Shown here in pieces: positions 9,448-19,240 of a stretch of DNA of 32,449 nucleotides. Numbering within the stretch: the first letter of the stretch is position 1; every line of letters begins with the position of its first letter. The DNA is from Thermodesulfovibrionales bacterium (lineage in GTDB: Bacteria; Nitrospirota; Thermodesulfovibrionia; Thermodesulfovibrionales; Dissulfurispiraceae): positions 1 through 32,449 of the forward strand of contig JAOAGP010000073.1 of the NCBI GenBank assembly GCA_026415695.1, in the 5' to 3' direction. The position numbers and the translations under genes are program-made. Below the pieces are notes generated by a model. The model had not been told where the DNA came from. It saw only the letters and a program-made list of their open reading frames with translations, and did not search any database.

Positions 9448-11358
9448 TTAAATAATCATGCTTTTGTATCTGTCAATGATATACACCTGCACATTGGATA
9501 TAAGATTAAATGTCTGTTTCAGGAGTCTTCTCTGAAGATTAGTAAGGTGCTCGGGATTGATAAAGTTATCAGGTGTCTTGCCTTCCTTTATCTTTGCAAG
9601 TTGGTTTTGTATCCTTAGCAACATCAAAAGGTCAAATCCGTGCAGTAATTCATCGGCATAGTCCTTCATCATGCCGTGTAGTCCTCGGAGTGCCTCAATC
9701 CTGTCGTATGTTGAGGTCTCTTTTACCCCTCTCTCAAATGCAAATAGTCTTACAATATCAACTATCAAGGTGGTTCCTTTGATCTTCAGATTGAGTTTGT
9801 CTTTATGCTCACCTTCTTTCTCTAATACAAATGATTTGAAAAAGCCAATCGGAGGTTTGTTTTTTATGGCCATATTTGCAACACTGCCAAGGAATAGTTT
9901 TTGATTTTGAATGTTTTTAAACAGATTGTCCTTAAGGTCATTAGCCAATTTTAAATCCCCATAAAGTGGTCTGAAATCAAAGAAAATCAGAGATTTTATG
10001 AGTGCATCAGGGAATGGATTCATTATCCATTGGTTAAACATCCTTCTCCACTGTGATAATGGTTGCCTCCACATAGGGTTACTTGCCATGTATCCTGCAG
10101 GGCATGTAGGAAAGCCACATTTTTGTAGAGATTCTTTAACAAATTGGGTGAAATCCTCAAAATACTTATCAACTATTGGTTTTAGTATAGGGTCATAATC
10201 TTCATAAATGATTGCATTGTCTTGGTCGGTTTTGAAGGTTTGCTCCTTGCGTCCTTCACTACCAAAGACTATCCAACAGTAAGAGATAGGCGGTTTTCCG
10301 AATCTCTTTTCTGTGAGAGAAAGGATCTTCTTTACCAGTCTGTCATTTAGTTCAGTTATTATCTTTGTAATTGCGTAAGCCTTTACCCCCTCTTTAAGCA
10401 TCAGGTTTATAATCGTGTTAATCTTTTTTGAGACTGGCACTAATCCATCTACAGAGATTTGATTCTCAATGTCTCTTGCTATGTTAATGGGGGATATCCC
10501 CTGTAGTGTCATTAGATCATGGTTTGTGATGATACCCTTTAGCTTGCCATCATCCACAACGAGTAGATGATGGATGTTGTGTCTTATCATCTTTAGGAGA
10601 GCCTCAAAGCAGTATTCCTTTGAATCTACCTTTATTAGTGTAAGCGACATGATTGACCCTATGTTTTCATTTACATCCCTACCCCTTGCAACAACCTTTT
10701 CACGGAGGTCTTTGTCAGTAACGATACCTACAGGGACTGCATCATTATCAATTATCACAAGACAGCTGATCCTGTGTATAGACATGATTTCTGCTGCTTC
10801 TTTAATGGTTGTATTGTCTTGAAAGGCTGATATTACACCTTTGGTTGAAAGTTCACCCACAGTGGTTGTAAAGAGCAGTTTATCACTGCCGATATTCATG
10901 AGCCCTTTGTCTTCGTATTCTCTAACGGGTTTGTCTATGTATTTTCTTAAAAATGTCTTGTTGAAATAATCACGAAAGTCAGTATTTCTCTCAAGAAGCC
11001 TCAAGAAGTTTTCTTTTGAGATCAGCAAGCAGATGGTATCCTGTAAGGTAACCACCGTTGCCTTTGCAACATCACTACTCATTAGGGATAGATAGCCAAT
11101 TAGCTCACCTTCACCACGATAGTCAGTAATCACCTCAATACCATCCTCTGTTGTGATAAAGACCTTTACGCTACCCTTTTTTATTACCCTCAAGAATTTG
11201 CTTGGCTCTGCCCCCTGTTTCATGATGATGGTGTCTTTAGGATAGAATTCTATGGATATTTGTTCGCTTAATGAGACTAACTCATTGTTTTGTAAAAATT
11301 GAAATGGAGGGATCTCTGACAAAAAATTTACTATCTCTTCGGTTTTCATGTCTATCAT
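9448..11358 (-). CDS. cNMP-binding / CBS pair / DUF294 nucleotidyltransferase signalling protein
   Basis: A 636-residue cytoplasmic regulator with four parts in order: a cyclic-nucleotide-binding fold (about 15-115), a tandem CBS pair (about 170-285) that would bind adenine nucleotides, a DUF294 nucleotidyltransferase domain with the GSEGRKEQTFKTDQDNA motif (near 365-380), and the helical DUF294 C-terminal domain. The nucleotidyltransferase motif resembles those of GlnD/GlnE, so it may transfer a nucleotide onto a protein partner; substrate unknown. Relatives are often encoded beside ActP, as here. The gene is the first of the acetate unit: an extended -10 promoter lies just upstream, AAGGGGT serves as ribosome-binding site, and DUF485 follows after 32 bases. 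An alternative start is the Met three codons later (11349). Confidence 0.88.
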   Translation of the reverse strand: MIDMKTEEIVNFLSEIPPFQFLQNNELVSLSEQISIEFYPKDTIIMKQGAEPSKFLRVIKKGSVKVFITTEDGIEVITDYRGEGELIGYLSLMSSDVAKATVVTLQDTICLLISKENFLRLLERNTDFRDYFNKTFLRKYIDKPVREYEDKGLMNIGSDKLLFTTTVGELSTKGVISAFQDNTTIKEAAEIMSIHRISCLVIIDNDAVPVGIVTDKDLREKVVARGRDVNENIGSIMSLTLIKVDSKEYCFEALLKMIRHNIHHLLVVDDGKLKGIITNHDLMTLQGISPINIARDIENQISVDGLVPVSKKINTIINLMLKEGVKAYAITKIITELNDRLVKKILSLTEKRFGKPPISYCWIVFGSEGRKEQTFKTDQDNAIIYEDYDPILKPIVDKYFEDFTQFVKESLQKCGFPTCPAGYMASNPMWRQPLSQWRRMFNQWIMNPFPDALIKSLIFFDFRPLYGDLKLANDLKDNLFKNIQNQKLFLGSVANMAIKNKPPIGFFKSFVLEKEGEHKDKLNLKIKGTTLIVDIVRLFAFERGVKETSTYDRIEALRGLHGMMKDYADELLHGFDLLMLLRIQNQLAKIKEGKTPDNFINPEHLTNLQRRLLKQTFNLISNVQVYIIDRYKSMII

Positions 11359-11386
11359 GTGTTTTACCCCTTATTTTTTAGCAATA

Positions 11387-11395
11387 ATTATACCA
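11387..11395 (-). promoter_or_regulatory. extended -10 promoter of the acetate operon
   Basis: On the minus strand the sequence reads TGGTATAAT, a perfect -10 with the TG extension, so a -35 is not essential (none is obvious). Transcription would start near 11380, leaving a leader of about 22 bases before the ATG at 11358. This would separate the acetate unit from the universal stress protein gene upstream. Confidence 0.6.
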
Positions 11396-11490
11396 TTTGA
11401 AGTTGCCTAAAAATCCTTGATTTGATGAACCATATTGCAAATTTTGTTACAAAAAATACAATGTTTGTTACGATAGGTAACAGCGGGTTT

Positions 11491-11949
11491 CTATTCCACT
11501 ATCCAAACGGTGCAACTTTTTGGTGTGTGCAATATCTTATTAGATGTGCTACCAAATATGAATTCCTCTTTCTTGGATATGCCCCTTCTACCAATCACTA
11601 CAGTTGAGCAATTAATCTCTTGTTGTTTTTGTAATATGCATTCACCGACTGAACTACAAGACTCAACAATGAGTATTTCCTTAATACTATCTTCCTTAAA
11701 GCCAAAATCAGTAAGCACCTTGTGAGATCTGTGAAGGATACCCTCCCCTGCAACCTTTTTTTCTCTAATCCAACTTGTCTTTTCTTCTTCGTTGAAAAAA
11801 TAGTCATCCTGTGGGAGTAAGACTATGTGCAGAAGAAATATCCTAAAATCAGTCATCCCCCTTAACAATTCACCAACATAGTTAATAGCCCTCATAGAGT
11901 TTTCTGACTCGTCTACTGCTATGAGTATTTTTCTGTTTATTTTATCCAT
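11491..11949 (-). CDS. universal stress protein (UspA family)
   Basis: Small cytoplasmic alpha/beta protein of 152 residues. It starts with the family beta strand KILIAVDES (Asp13) and has the full ATP-binding pattern G-x2-G-x9-G-S/T (Gly120, Gly123, Gly133-Ser134), so it belongs to the nucleotide-binding subgroup. Members adjust stress or energy responses, usually by binding partners. A clear ribosome-binding site (CGGAGGTAAT) precedes the ATG. It lies 16 bases after the kinase-like gene and about 130 bases before the cNMP/CBS protein. A weak hairpin (TGTTAC/GTAACA at about 11465-11481) follows the gene and may reduce readthrough into the acetate unit. Confidence 0.9.
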   Translation of the reverse strand: MDKINRKILIAVDESENSMRAINYVGELLRGMTDFRIFLLHIVLLPQDDYFFNEEEKTSWIREKKVAGEGILHRSHKVLTDFGFKEDSIKEILIVESCSSVGECILQKQQEINCSTVVIGRRGISKKEEFIFGSTSNKILHTPKSCTVWIVE

Positions 11950-11965
11950 TGTGATTACCTCCGTT

Positions 11966-12931
11966 TTATTTAGAGATTTTTTGTCTCAACTCCTGTAAGT
12001 CAGTGAGAAGTTGTCTTGTATCGTCATAATAGACTGGTGCCCCTACCGAAAAATGTAGTAGTATCAAGTTTAACTCATCAGGTATATATTCAAATACCTT
12101 TTTTAGATTAACCACCCTGTTGTTAAAGATTATATTCATATCGTCTTTGTTGAGTGTATAAAAGGCAGGGCTGTTTGTTGCCTTTAGTGCTTGTATCGTA
12201 ACATCTCCTCTACCTGTGATGTATGTCAGTATGTTGCCTAATCCAAAAAGGTCATAACCAAACATATTTTCCTTGTGTATGTAGTTGTAATCAAAGTCTA
12301 TCCATGTGTTTATACAGGTGTTTTTTTCCCTGATGATGTGGTCTCTTCTGATATCGCCGTGTTTTTCGTTGTTTTCGTGTAAGAAGGCAATCGCCTTTAC
12401 TAATTCAATGTATTCATCTAAAACCTGTGGGAAGTAATTGAAGAAATAATCCTCGTGACTACTTCCAAGTGTCAGGATGTAGTCTGCGTAATTTATACCC
12501 TTGATAAAGTCAATAATCCTTACTATATTACCTGCAGAGTCCTTCACTGAAAATCCCTGCATGAATCTCCTATCTCCTCTTACCATCTCAAGTATCCGTG
12601 CCTCTTTTTTAGAACTCCTGAAACACTCAAAGGTTATATCACCAACCCTTGATGTAAATCTTTCGTGAAAGGTAAGCTTGATTATCTTTTGGCTTGCATC
12701 AATCAAATCAATCGCCTTTTTTACCCAAAATTTTGGTTGCTCATCAATACCAAAACGCCCTTCCTTTTGGTCGTGTCTTATCAAATACGGAATGTTGTTG
12801 AGCAAAACAATATCATCATAGCCAATCTTGTAATAATCGCTCGTATCAGTGATGATGTTTAGTCGTTTAGGCAGGTTTTCCTTTGGAAGTCTTTGGACTA
12901 ATAAGTCCCATATTTCAGATTCGCTTAGCAT
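11966..12931 (-). CDS. protein-kinase-like protein with HGD and DFD motifs
   Basis: A 321-residue soluble protein. Its C-terminal half carries the catalytic core of a protein-kinase-like fold: AIAFLHENNEKHGDIRRDHI (about 180-199), where the catalytic loop reads H-G-D rather than H-R-D, and WIDFDYNY (about 210-217), where the metal-binding D-F-G reads D-F-D. A lysine in a beta strand (IIKLTF, about 83-88) could be the ATP-binding one. The N-terminal 75 residues are unfamiliar. Such HGD forms occur in aminoglycoside-phosphotransferase-like and other atypical kinases, so the substrate might be a small molecule or a protein. It begins three bases after carB and is followed by a universal stress protein gene, which favours a stress or metabolic signalling role; that is inference. 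Confidence 0.65.
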   Translation of the reverse strand: MLSESEIWDLLVQRLPKENLPKRLNIITDTSDYYKIGYDDIVLLNNIPYLIRHDQKEGRFGIDEQPKFWVKKAIDLIDASQKIIKLTFHERFTSRVGDITFECFRSSKKEARILEMVRGDRRFMQGFSVKDSAGNIVRIIDFIKGINYADYILTLGSSHEDYFFNYFPQVLDEYIELVKAIAFLHENNEKHGDIRRDHIIREKNTCINTWIDFDYNYIHKENMFGYDLFGLGNILTYITGRGDVTIQALKATNSPAFYTLNKDDMNIIFNNRVVNLKKVFEYIPDELNLILLHFSVGAPVYYDDTRQLLTDLQELRQKISK

Positions 12932-12934
12932 CTT

Positions 12935-15900
12935 TTAATGTCTGTGGTATTCTTGAATGGACTTGATTGTCATCTGCTTTGTCTTTACCATCTCCATGGC
13001 TGTAACCGCAGCCTTAGCCCCAGCAATTGTGGTTGAATAAGAGATACCAAACTGTAGAGCAGATCTCCTGATTGAAAGCGAATCCCTCTGTGCCTGAGCC
13101 CCTGTGACTGTGTTTATGATGTAAGAAAGTTCTCTGTTTTTAATCATATCAACGCAGTGGGGTCTTCCCTCATTGACCTTGTTTATTGCCTCCACCTTAA
13201 TGCCATGGTTTCTTAAGTAGGATGCAGTCCCACGGGTTGCAACAAGTGAAAATCCTAATGCAATGAGCCTTTTTGCTATCTCCACTGTAGCAGGCTTGTC
13301 CTTATCCTTTACACTGATAAAACACTTTCCACCAATGGGAAGCCTGTTGTTTGAGGCACTTTGAGCCTTTGCATAGGCAAGACCGAAGTCTTCATCAATA
13401 CCCATAACCTCGCCAGTTGATTTCATCTCAGGACCAAGGATAGTGTCAACACCGGGGAATTTATCAAACGGAAATACTGCCTCTTTTACTGAAACATGCC
13501 TGATCTCAAAGTCTTTTGTAATGTTTAGTTCCTTTAATGTTTTACCAGCAATGAGTTTTGCGGCAATCTTTGCAAGAGGCACTCCTATTGTCTTACTTAC
13601 ATAAGGTATTGTCCTTGATGCCCTTGGATTTACCTCAAGGACATAGATTGTATCATCCTTGACTGCAAACTGTGCATTCATCAATCCAACAACCTTTAAT
13701 TCAAGAGCAATCCTTTTTGCCTCTTCTTTGATCTCCGATATTATACTCTGAGGAAGGGAGTAAGGCGGTATTGAGCAGGCAGAATCACCTGAATGGATAC
13801 CTGCCTCTTCAATGTGCTCCATCACGCTTCCAATGACGGCAATCTCTCCATCTGATATTGCATCCACATCTACCTCTATGGCATCCTCAAGATATTTATC
13901 AATCAAGATAGGATGCTCTGGGGATACCTTAACCGCCTTTTCCATGTATTCAATCAAAGACTTTTCATCATAGACTATCTCCATTGCCCTGCCACCTAAC
14001 ACATACGATGGTCTTACCAACACAGGATAACCAATGGTATTTGCAACCGTAATAGCCTCACTCACAGACATCACAGTCTCGCTTTGGGGTTGTTTGAGAG
14101 ACAGTTTGTCAAGTAGCTCCTTAAACCTCTTTCTGTCTTCTGCCCTGTCAATAGAGTCTGACTTTGTGCCAAGGATGTTTACCCCCTCTTTTTCAAGCGG
14201 AACGGCAAGTTTTAGTGGTGTTTGGCCACCAAACTGAACGATTACTCCAATGGGGTTTTCCTTTTTGATGATGTGTAGCACATCCTCAAGTGTAAGGGGC
14301 TCAAAGAAGAGTTTATCTGATGTGTCGTAATCAGTGCTGACGGTTTCAGGATTGCAATTGACCATTATGGTCTCATAGCCCAGTTCCTTTAAGGCATAGA
14401 CAGCATGCACACAGCAGTAGTCAAATTCAATGCCCTGTCCAATCCTATTTGGTCCTGATCCTAAAATCACAACCTTTTGCCTGTTTGATGGTCTTGCCTC
14501 ACATTCAACGGTTTTTGTGATCTTGGCATTATCACTATCTGCGAGACTAAAAAACGGTCTTTCATAACTTGAATACAGATACGGCGTGTATGCCTCAAAC
14601 TCACCTGCACAAGTATCCACAAGTTTATACACAGGTATGATATCGTTGCGATACCTAAACTCCCTAATCTCTTTTTCAGCCTTGCCCAAGAGATTGCCTA
14701 ACAACCTATCCGAAAAACCCATCATCTTTGCATCGTAGATAACTTGGCTTAAGTCATCAGAGAGTTCTAATCCCTTAAGAGAAGTTAGTTCTTTTTCGGT
14801 GTCAACAATCTCTTTTATATTATTGAGAAACCATCTGTCTATCATAGTGAGTTCATAGATATCGTCCACTGACATGCCTTGCCTAAATGCCTGAGCGATG
14901 TAAAGAAGTCTGTCTGCATTGGGGGTTTTAAGCCTTGCCCTTACTTCATCTTTAGATGCCTCAACTGGCTCCAATCCATAAAGCCCTGTCTCAAGGCTCC
15001 TTAATCCTTTTTGCAGGGATTCCTTAAATGTCCTTCCAATAGACATTATCTCACCCACAGACTTCATCTGTGTCATCAATACTGGGTCTGCGGTTGGAAA
15101 CTTTTCAAAGGTAAATCTCGGTATCTTTGTGACAACATAGTCAATTGTAGGTTCAAATGACGCAGGTGTTTCCTTTGTGATATCGTTTGTCAGTTCATCA
15201 AGGGTATAACCGATTGCGAGTTTTGCCGCAATCTTTGCAATAGGGAATCCTGTTGCCTTACTTGCAAGTGCTGAACTCCTTGATACTCGTGGATTCATCT
15301 CGATTACTACCATATCCCCGTTTGACGGGTTAATCGCAAATTGTATGTTTGAGCCTCCAGTGTCAACACCTATCTCCCTGATAACCGCAATTGCAGCATC
15401 ACGCATAACTTGGTATTCCTTATCAGTAAGTGTCTGAGCAGGTGCAACAGTTATAGAATCACCAGTGTGAATGCCCATAGGGTCAAGGTTTTCAATAGAG
15501 CAGATGATGACTACATTGTCTTTTCTGTCTCTGACTACCTCAAGTTCAAACTCCTTCCAACCAAGGACGGACTGCTCTATCAACACCTGAGACACGGGAC
15601 TTAATTTAAGTGCCCTCTCAAGCATCATTTTGTATTCTTCAATGTTGTAGGCAATGCCACCTCCTGTGCCACCAAGTGTGAAGGCAGGACGAAGAATGGC
15701 AGGGAATCCTGTTTTTTCTACAGCCTTTAGGCCTTCATCTATGGTGTTTACTGCCTCACTGATAGGAACCTTTAGCCCTATGGATGTCATTGCTGATTTA
15801 AATAACTGCCTGTCTTCCGCCTTCTTAATAGCGTTTAGGTTAGCCCCAATGAGCCTTACGCCCTGTTGCTCTAAAATGCCACTTTCGGCAAGTTGAACTG

Positions 15901-16195
15901 CAAGGTTAAGGGCGGTCTGTCCCCCCATTGTTGGTAAGAGTGAATCAGGTTTTTCTTTCTTGATGATTAGTTCAAGTATATCCCTTTGAAGTGGTTCAAT
16001 GTATGTTGCATCGGCGATCTCAGGATCCGTCATTATGGTTGCAGGATTGGAGTTAACAAGCACTACCTCAATCCCTTCTTCTTTTAATGCCTTACACGCC
16101 TGAGTGCCTGAATAATCAAACTCGCAAGCCTGACCGATTATTATCGGTCCTGAGCCGATGAGCATCACCTTTTTGATAGTTTTATCCCTTGGCAT
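12935..16195 (-). CDS. carB: carbamoyl-phosphate synthase large subunit
   Basis: Makes carbamoyl phosphate from bicarbonate, ammonia (passed from glutamine by CarA) and two ATP, feeding pyrimidine and arginine synthesis. Length 1086 residues, normal. Two homologous halves are visible, each starting with a GSGP nucleotide-fold segment ([17 protein letters not shown] near 13, [15 protein letters not shown] near 580). ATP-grasp domains lie at about 130-340 and 680-880, the oligomerisation region between them, and the C-terminal MGS-like allosteric domain at about 950-1080 ([16 protein letters not shown]) would bind regulators such as UMP. GGGGGAT is the ribosome-binding site. carA is not next to it; the downstream partner is a kinase-like gene with three bases between. 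Confidence 0.97.
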   Translation of the reverse strand: MPRDKTIKKVMLIGSGPIIIGQACEFDYSGTQACKALKEEGIEVVLVNSNPATIMTDPEIADATYIEPLQRDILELIIKKEKPDSLLPTMGGQTALNLAVQLAESGILEQQGVRLIGANLNAIKKAEDRQLFKSAMTSIGLKVPISEAVNTIDEGLKAVEKTGFPAILRPAFTLGGTGGGIAYNIEEYKMMLERALKLSPVSQVLIEQSVLGWKEFELEVVRDRKDNVVIICSIENLDPMGIHTGDSITVAPAQTLTDKEYQVMRDAAIAVIREIGVDTGGSNIQFAINPSNGDMVVIEMNPRVSRSSALASKATGFPIAKIAAKLAIGYTLDELTNDITKETPASFEPTIDYVVTKIPRFTFEKFPTADPVLMTQMKSVGEIMSIGRTFKESLQKGLRSLETGLYGLEPVEASKDEVRARLKTPNADRLLYIAQAFRQGMSVDDIYELTMIDRWFLNNIKEIVDTEKELTSLKGLELSDDLSQVIYDAKMMGFSDRLLGNLLGKAEKEIREFRYRNDIIPVYKLVDTCAGEFEAYTPYLYSSYERPFFSLADSDNAKITKTVECEARPSNRQKVVILGSGPNRIGQGIEFDYCCVHAVYALKELGYETIMVNCNPETVSTDYDTSDKLFFEPLTLEDVLHIIKKENPIGVIVQFGGQTPLKLAVPLEKEGVNILGTKSDSIDRAEDRKRFKELLDKLSLKQPQSETVMSVSEAITVANTIGYPVLVRPSYVLGGRAMEIVYDEKSLIEYMEKAVKVSPEHPILIDKYLEDAIEVDVDAISDGEIAVIGSVMEHIEEAGIHSGDSACSIPPYSLPQSIISEIKEEAKRIALELKVVGLMNAQFAVKDDTIYVLEVNPRASRTIPYVSKTIGVPLAKIAAKLIAGKTLKELNITKDFEIRHVSVKEAVFPFDKFPGVDTILGPEMKSTGEVMGIDEDFGLAYAKAQSASNNRLPIGGKCFISVKDKDKPATVEIAKRLIALGFSLVATRGTASYLRNHGIKVEAINKVNEGRPHCVDMIKNRELSYIINTVTGAQAQRDSLSIRRSALQFGISYSTTIAGAKAAVTAMEMVKTKQMTIKSIQEYHRH

Positions 16196-16239
16196 CTATC
16201 CCCCATTGTCTGAAGATTTAAAAAGATATGTTTAGTATA

Positions 16240-17385
16240 TCAGAAAATAACAGCAGATAAGACAGTGCCAACCAAGGCAAGTGTTACTACATTGTTTTTA
16301 AAGGCAAGCCATATGAGTGAGCACATCAAAAACACAATCTTAACCACATCCCAACTTACAGCAATACCAAACTTCACAGATACAAACATCAACAACCCTG
16401 CAAATGCAACCACCATCCCTTTCGTTGATGATATGAAATAACGAGAGGTTGCAATCTTATTAAAAAGAGGCATCATTACTAATACAAGAAGTGGTCCGGG
16501 TGCAAAGATTGCAAATGTGGCTGCAAATGCACCAAGTAAACCTGCTATGTTGTATCCTACAAATGTAGCATTTATCAATACAGGTCCGGGGGTAACCTGT
16601 CCCAATGCTATACCGTCCATAAATGTCTTACTGTTTAACCACATCTTTGTCTCAACAACCTCATGATACATAATCGGCAATGCTGTATATACACCGCCAA
16701 ATGACATAAGTGCTATCTTTGTCATAGTAAATGAAAGTTCAAGTATCTTGGCATCAATTACAAACATTGCTACATAAAAAACAAACACCACAAAAGCGAT
16801 GAAGATGATGTGTGATAAAGGCACATCCCTGTGGGCTTTGATGTTTTGCGTAGAAGGAGACTCTTTATATAAAAGTATCCCCAAAATAGCAGACAACATT
16901 ATCACAAATAGGGGGTTTACCCCACTAAAGAGTAAGCCTGCATAGATAAGTGCCAAAACATAACCTTTGATGCTCTTGGCTAACCTATCAAGACAAAATC
17001 TCACACAGGCATTGATTACTATTGCTACAACTACCACCTCAAGCCCTTGAAATATTGACATGACGATCTTTAGATTTTGGGATACCTTATATGACATTGA
17101 AAACATGAGCATTATCAAAAACGAAGGCATCAAGAATGCAGAAAAACCTAACAACATTCCCTTAAGACCTCTTAATTGATATCCGTAGTATGCAGAGGTG
17201 TTTACAACTATTGCGCCGGGCAAACTTTGGCAGATGACAAGCCCTTTTGTGAATTCATCATGATTTAACCATTTTTTGTCTTTGACAACAGTTTGATTTA
17301 TGTATTGAATCATGGCAGGACCGCCAAAAGATATAAACCCTAATCTAAAAAAAGCCAAGAATATCTGTAGTAGTGAGGGAGGCAC
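16240..17385 (-). CDS. ChrA-family chromate/anion transporter, two-domain form
   Basis: Inner-membrane protein of 381 residues with two homologous CHR domains. Domain one shows FFRLGFISFGGPAMI near 11 and SLPGAIVVNTSAYYGY near 54. Domain two shows MSFGGVYTALPI near 230 and ALGQVTPGPVLINATFVGY near 265. Proton-coupled chromate/sulfate antiport is the best-known activity of the family, but many members outside resistance islands have no proven substrate, so I do not assign a symbol. The start is a GTG that shares its G with the TAG stop of fliD, a one-base overlap that forces translational coupling. No chromate-resistance neighbours (chrB, reductase) are present. Confidence 0.85.
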   Translation of the reverse strand: MPPSLLQIFLAFFRLGFISFGGPAMIQYINQTVVKDKKWLNHDEFTKGLVICQSLPGAIVVNTSAYYGYQLRGLKGMLLGFSAFLMPSFLIMLMFSMSYKVSQNLKIVMSIFQGLEVVVVAIVINACVRFCLDRLAKSIKGYVLALIYAGLLFSGVNPLFVIMLSAILGILLYKESPSTQNIKAHRDVPLSHIIFIAFVVFVFYVAMFVIDAKILELSFTMTKIALMSFGGVYTALPIMYHEVVETKMWLNSKTFMDGIALGQVTPGPVLINATFVGYNIAGLLGAFAATFAIFAPGPLLVLVMMPLFNKIATSRYFISSTKGMVVAFAGLLMFVSVKFGIAVSWDVVKIVFLMCSLIWLAFKNNVVTLALVGTVLSAVIF

Positions 17386-19154
17386 TATTTAGTTTTTTTC
17401 TTTACGGAATTTGATAGCAGACCAAGTAGCCCTTTTTGCTCATCTTGGGGTTGATTTAACAACTCATTGAGAGGGTTGTTTTCAGACTGGCTTATGATTA
17501 TCTGCTTTATCTTAAGCCTTCCTTTTACAATGTTTTGCCTTTTTTCAAGATCCTTTATCTCGTCTTCATATGTGCTTTTTTGTTGAGGGATAGTGCCCTC
17601 AATGTATTCTTTAAACTTAACAGAGAGTTTAGAAGAAAAGGATGTTAGAGAAAACGCCACAGTATTAGCGTCCCTTGAGATCAGGTTTTTCAGCCCTGTC
17701 TCGTCATATTGCAGAGTGCCTTTTGATGTGTATTTTAATCCCAAATAGGCAAGAAGATTGGTATTTGACACAAAGAAAGACCTCAAATCCGAATCAAGAT
17801 TGTTGAGCATCGTATCAGTGTGTAATGCACCGGGTTGTTCTGGGGTGCCTTTTTGCTGTTCTATCAGATTCATCGTAGCATTAAATGAGTTTACAAAGAC
17901 ATTCAAATCAGAAACCATGCTCAAAGGATAAATAGAAAGCCTGAAGGTTTTTTCATAGTCTTCACCCGGTTTGATGAGATTTAGGGTCACACCTGAGATG
18001 ATATCTGAAATGTTGTTGATAGTTCTTGAATATTCCTTACCGTTTACCTTCAATATGGCATTTTGTGGTTTGCTATGTTGTGTCATGTTGGCAATCCCAC
18101 CTGTGATATTGTTGTTTTCATCGTATGTTGGATTAAAGGCAAATCTCCCAAGCCCTGCATTTGTGGTCTCACCAACGGTTGTATCACCAAAAGTGCCATC
18201 GTTGTTGATATCTACCTCTATGGTTATCTTGTTATCTGCACCCATGTTGTCAGCACTTATTTTCAGTCTATAAGGTGATAACTGCGCAGTTTCATCACTT
18301 GTAAGCTTTTTGTTGTTTTGAACGGTTTGAGGAGTATTGCTAAATCCCAACATACTATATGCAGTGCTTTCAGCATCATCCCAAAGAAATTCAACATCGG
18401 CACCAGTCTTATTGAGTATTGAAAACTTGTTTGTCTCTTTGTCATATGTGACAGAGAATTTCTCAACCCCCTGATTGTATGCCTCTGTGAGGCCATTTCT
18501 AATCTTGTTTGCCAGTTCTTCACCACTGTAACTTCCTGTTTCAATATTTGCTGTGTATGTAGTGCCACCGACCTTAAATCTTATCTTGTTGTTTGTGTTT
18601 GTAACATCAAATGCAGTGATAACAGCAGTCACACCTGCATCTGAATCATTGATGGTATCTTTTAAGTCTTCTAATGAGTTGTTACTGCTGTTTATTGTAA
18701 TATCAACTGCAGGGTTAGAGCCAACCTTTATCCTCATCTTTTGCTCACTGTAGGTAGACAGATCTGCAACCTCATCTGTCAATTGTGAAAAGGTAGTAGA
18801 AAGTATCTCATGATTCTTTGCGATCTGTTTTATCTGTATGTTGTAGTTAGAATATCCTGCTATTATGTTTGCAGTGGCGGTAACATAATTTGTGTTTGAC
18901 GATAAAACCCCTCTTATACCCCTTGTTACAGACTTGAGTTTGTTGACCAAATCATTTGTAACCATGAGATTATTCATTAAGGTTGAATAGGATGTAATCT
19001 TTATCTCTGCATCAGTCTGTTTGTATTTTAGTGATTGGTATTCCTGCATGTCTTTGGTTGCAAGGTATTTGGCTATTATTGCCTTGTTTGAGGTCTGAAG
19101 AGGCTTAAAGGGGTTATCAAAGGCATTGAAGGGGTTTACCGTCTTAATATTCAT
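17385..19154 (-). CDS. fliD: flagellar hook-associated protein 2 (filament cap)
   Basis: Forms the pentameric cap at the filament tip that folds exported flagellin. Length 589 residues, within the family range. The helical N-terminal region (about 40-130) is FliD_N-like. A flagellin hook-IN type segment follows (about 145-200, IKVGSNPAVDITINS then LEDLKDTINDSDAGVTAVI), then variable surface domains, then FliD_C (about 360-565) with the FVNSFNATMNLI helix and LAYLGLKYTSKGTLQYDE, ending in a charged coiled coil. The first 35 residues, Asn/Pro/Phe-rich, are an unusual extension; export is by the flagellar type III system so no signal peptide is expected. Ribosome-binding site AAAGGAG. No fliS or flagellin gene is adjacent; the downstream gene is a transporter overlapping by one base. 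Confidence 0.88.
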   Translation of the reverse strand: MNIKTVNPFNAFDNPFKPLQTSNKAIIAKYLATKDMQEYQSLKYKQTDAEIKITSYSTLMNNLMVTNDLVNKLKSVTRGIRGVLSSNTNYVTATANIIAGYSNYNIQIKQIAKNHEILSTTFSQLTDEVADLSTYSEQKMRIKVGSNPAVDITINSSNNSLEDLKDTINDSDAGVTAVITAFDVTNTNNKIRFKVGGTTYTANIETGSYSGEELANKIRNGLTEAYNQGVEKFSVTYDKETNKFSILNKTGADVEFLWDDAESTAYSMLGFSNTPQTVQNNKKLTSDETAQLSPYRLKISADNMGADNKITIEVDINNDGTFGDTTVGETTNAGLGRFAFNPTYDENNNITGGIANMTQHSKPQNAILKVNGKEYSRTINNISDIISGVTLNLIKPGEDYEKTFRLSIYPLSMVSDLNVFVNSFNATMNLIEQQKGTPEQPGALHTDTMLNNLDSDLRSFFVSNTNLLAYLGLKYTSKGTLQYDETGLKNLISRDANTVAFSLTSFSSKLSVKFKEYIEGTIPQQKSTYEDEIKDLEKRQNIVKGRLKIKQIIISQSENNPLNELLNQPQDEQKGLLGLLSNSVKKKTK

Positions 19155-19178
19155 CTTTTGTCTCCTTTAAGATTTGAT

Positions 19179-19207
19179 AAAAAAGCCAGCACTTCTTGAT
19201 GCTGGCT
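19179..19207 (-). terminator. intrinsic terminator between rhodanese fusion gene and fliD
   Basis: Eight-base perfect stem (AGCCAGCA at 19184-19191, TGCTGGCT at 19200-19207) with an eight-base loop. On the minus strand it is followed by six T residues (19184-19179), the classic Rho-independent form. It would end the sodB/rhodanese unit. It leaves only about 25 bases before the fliD start, so any fliD promoter must lie before or within it, for example the AT-rich TTTAGT/TAATAT pair on the minus strand near 19210-19240. Confidence 0.8.
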
Positions 19208-19240
19208 ACAATATTATTTTCGTAAAAAAAACACTAAAGA

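Noticed and set aside
16240-17385. Chromate-resistance island
   Set aside because: Only the transporter is present, flanked by core genes, with no chrB, reductase, mobile element or change in base composition that I could see.
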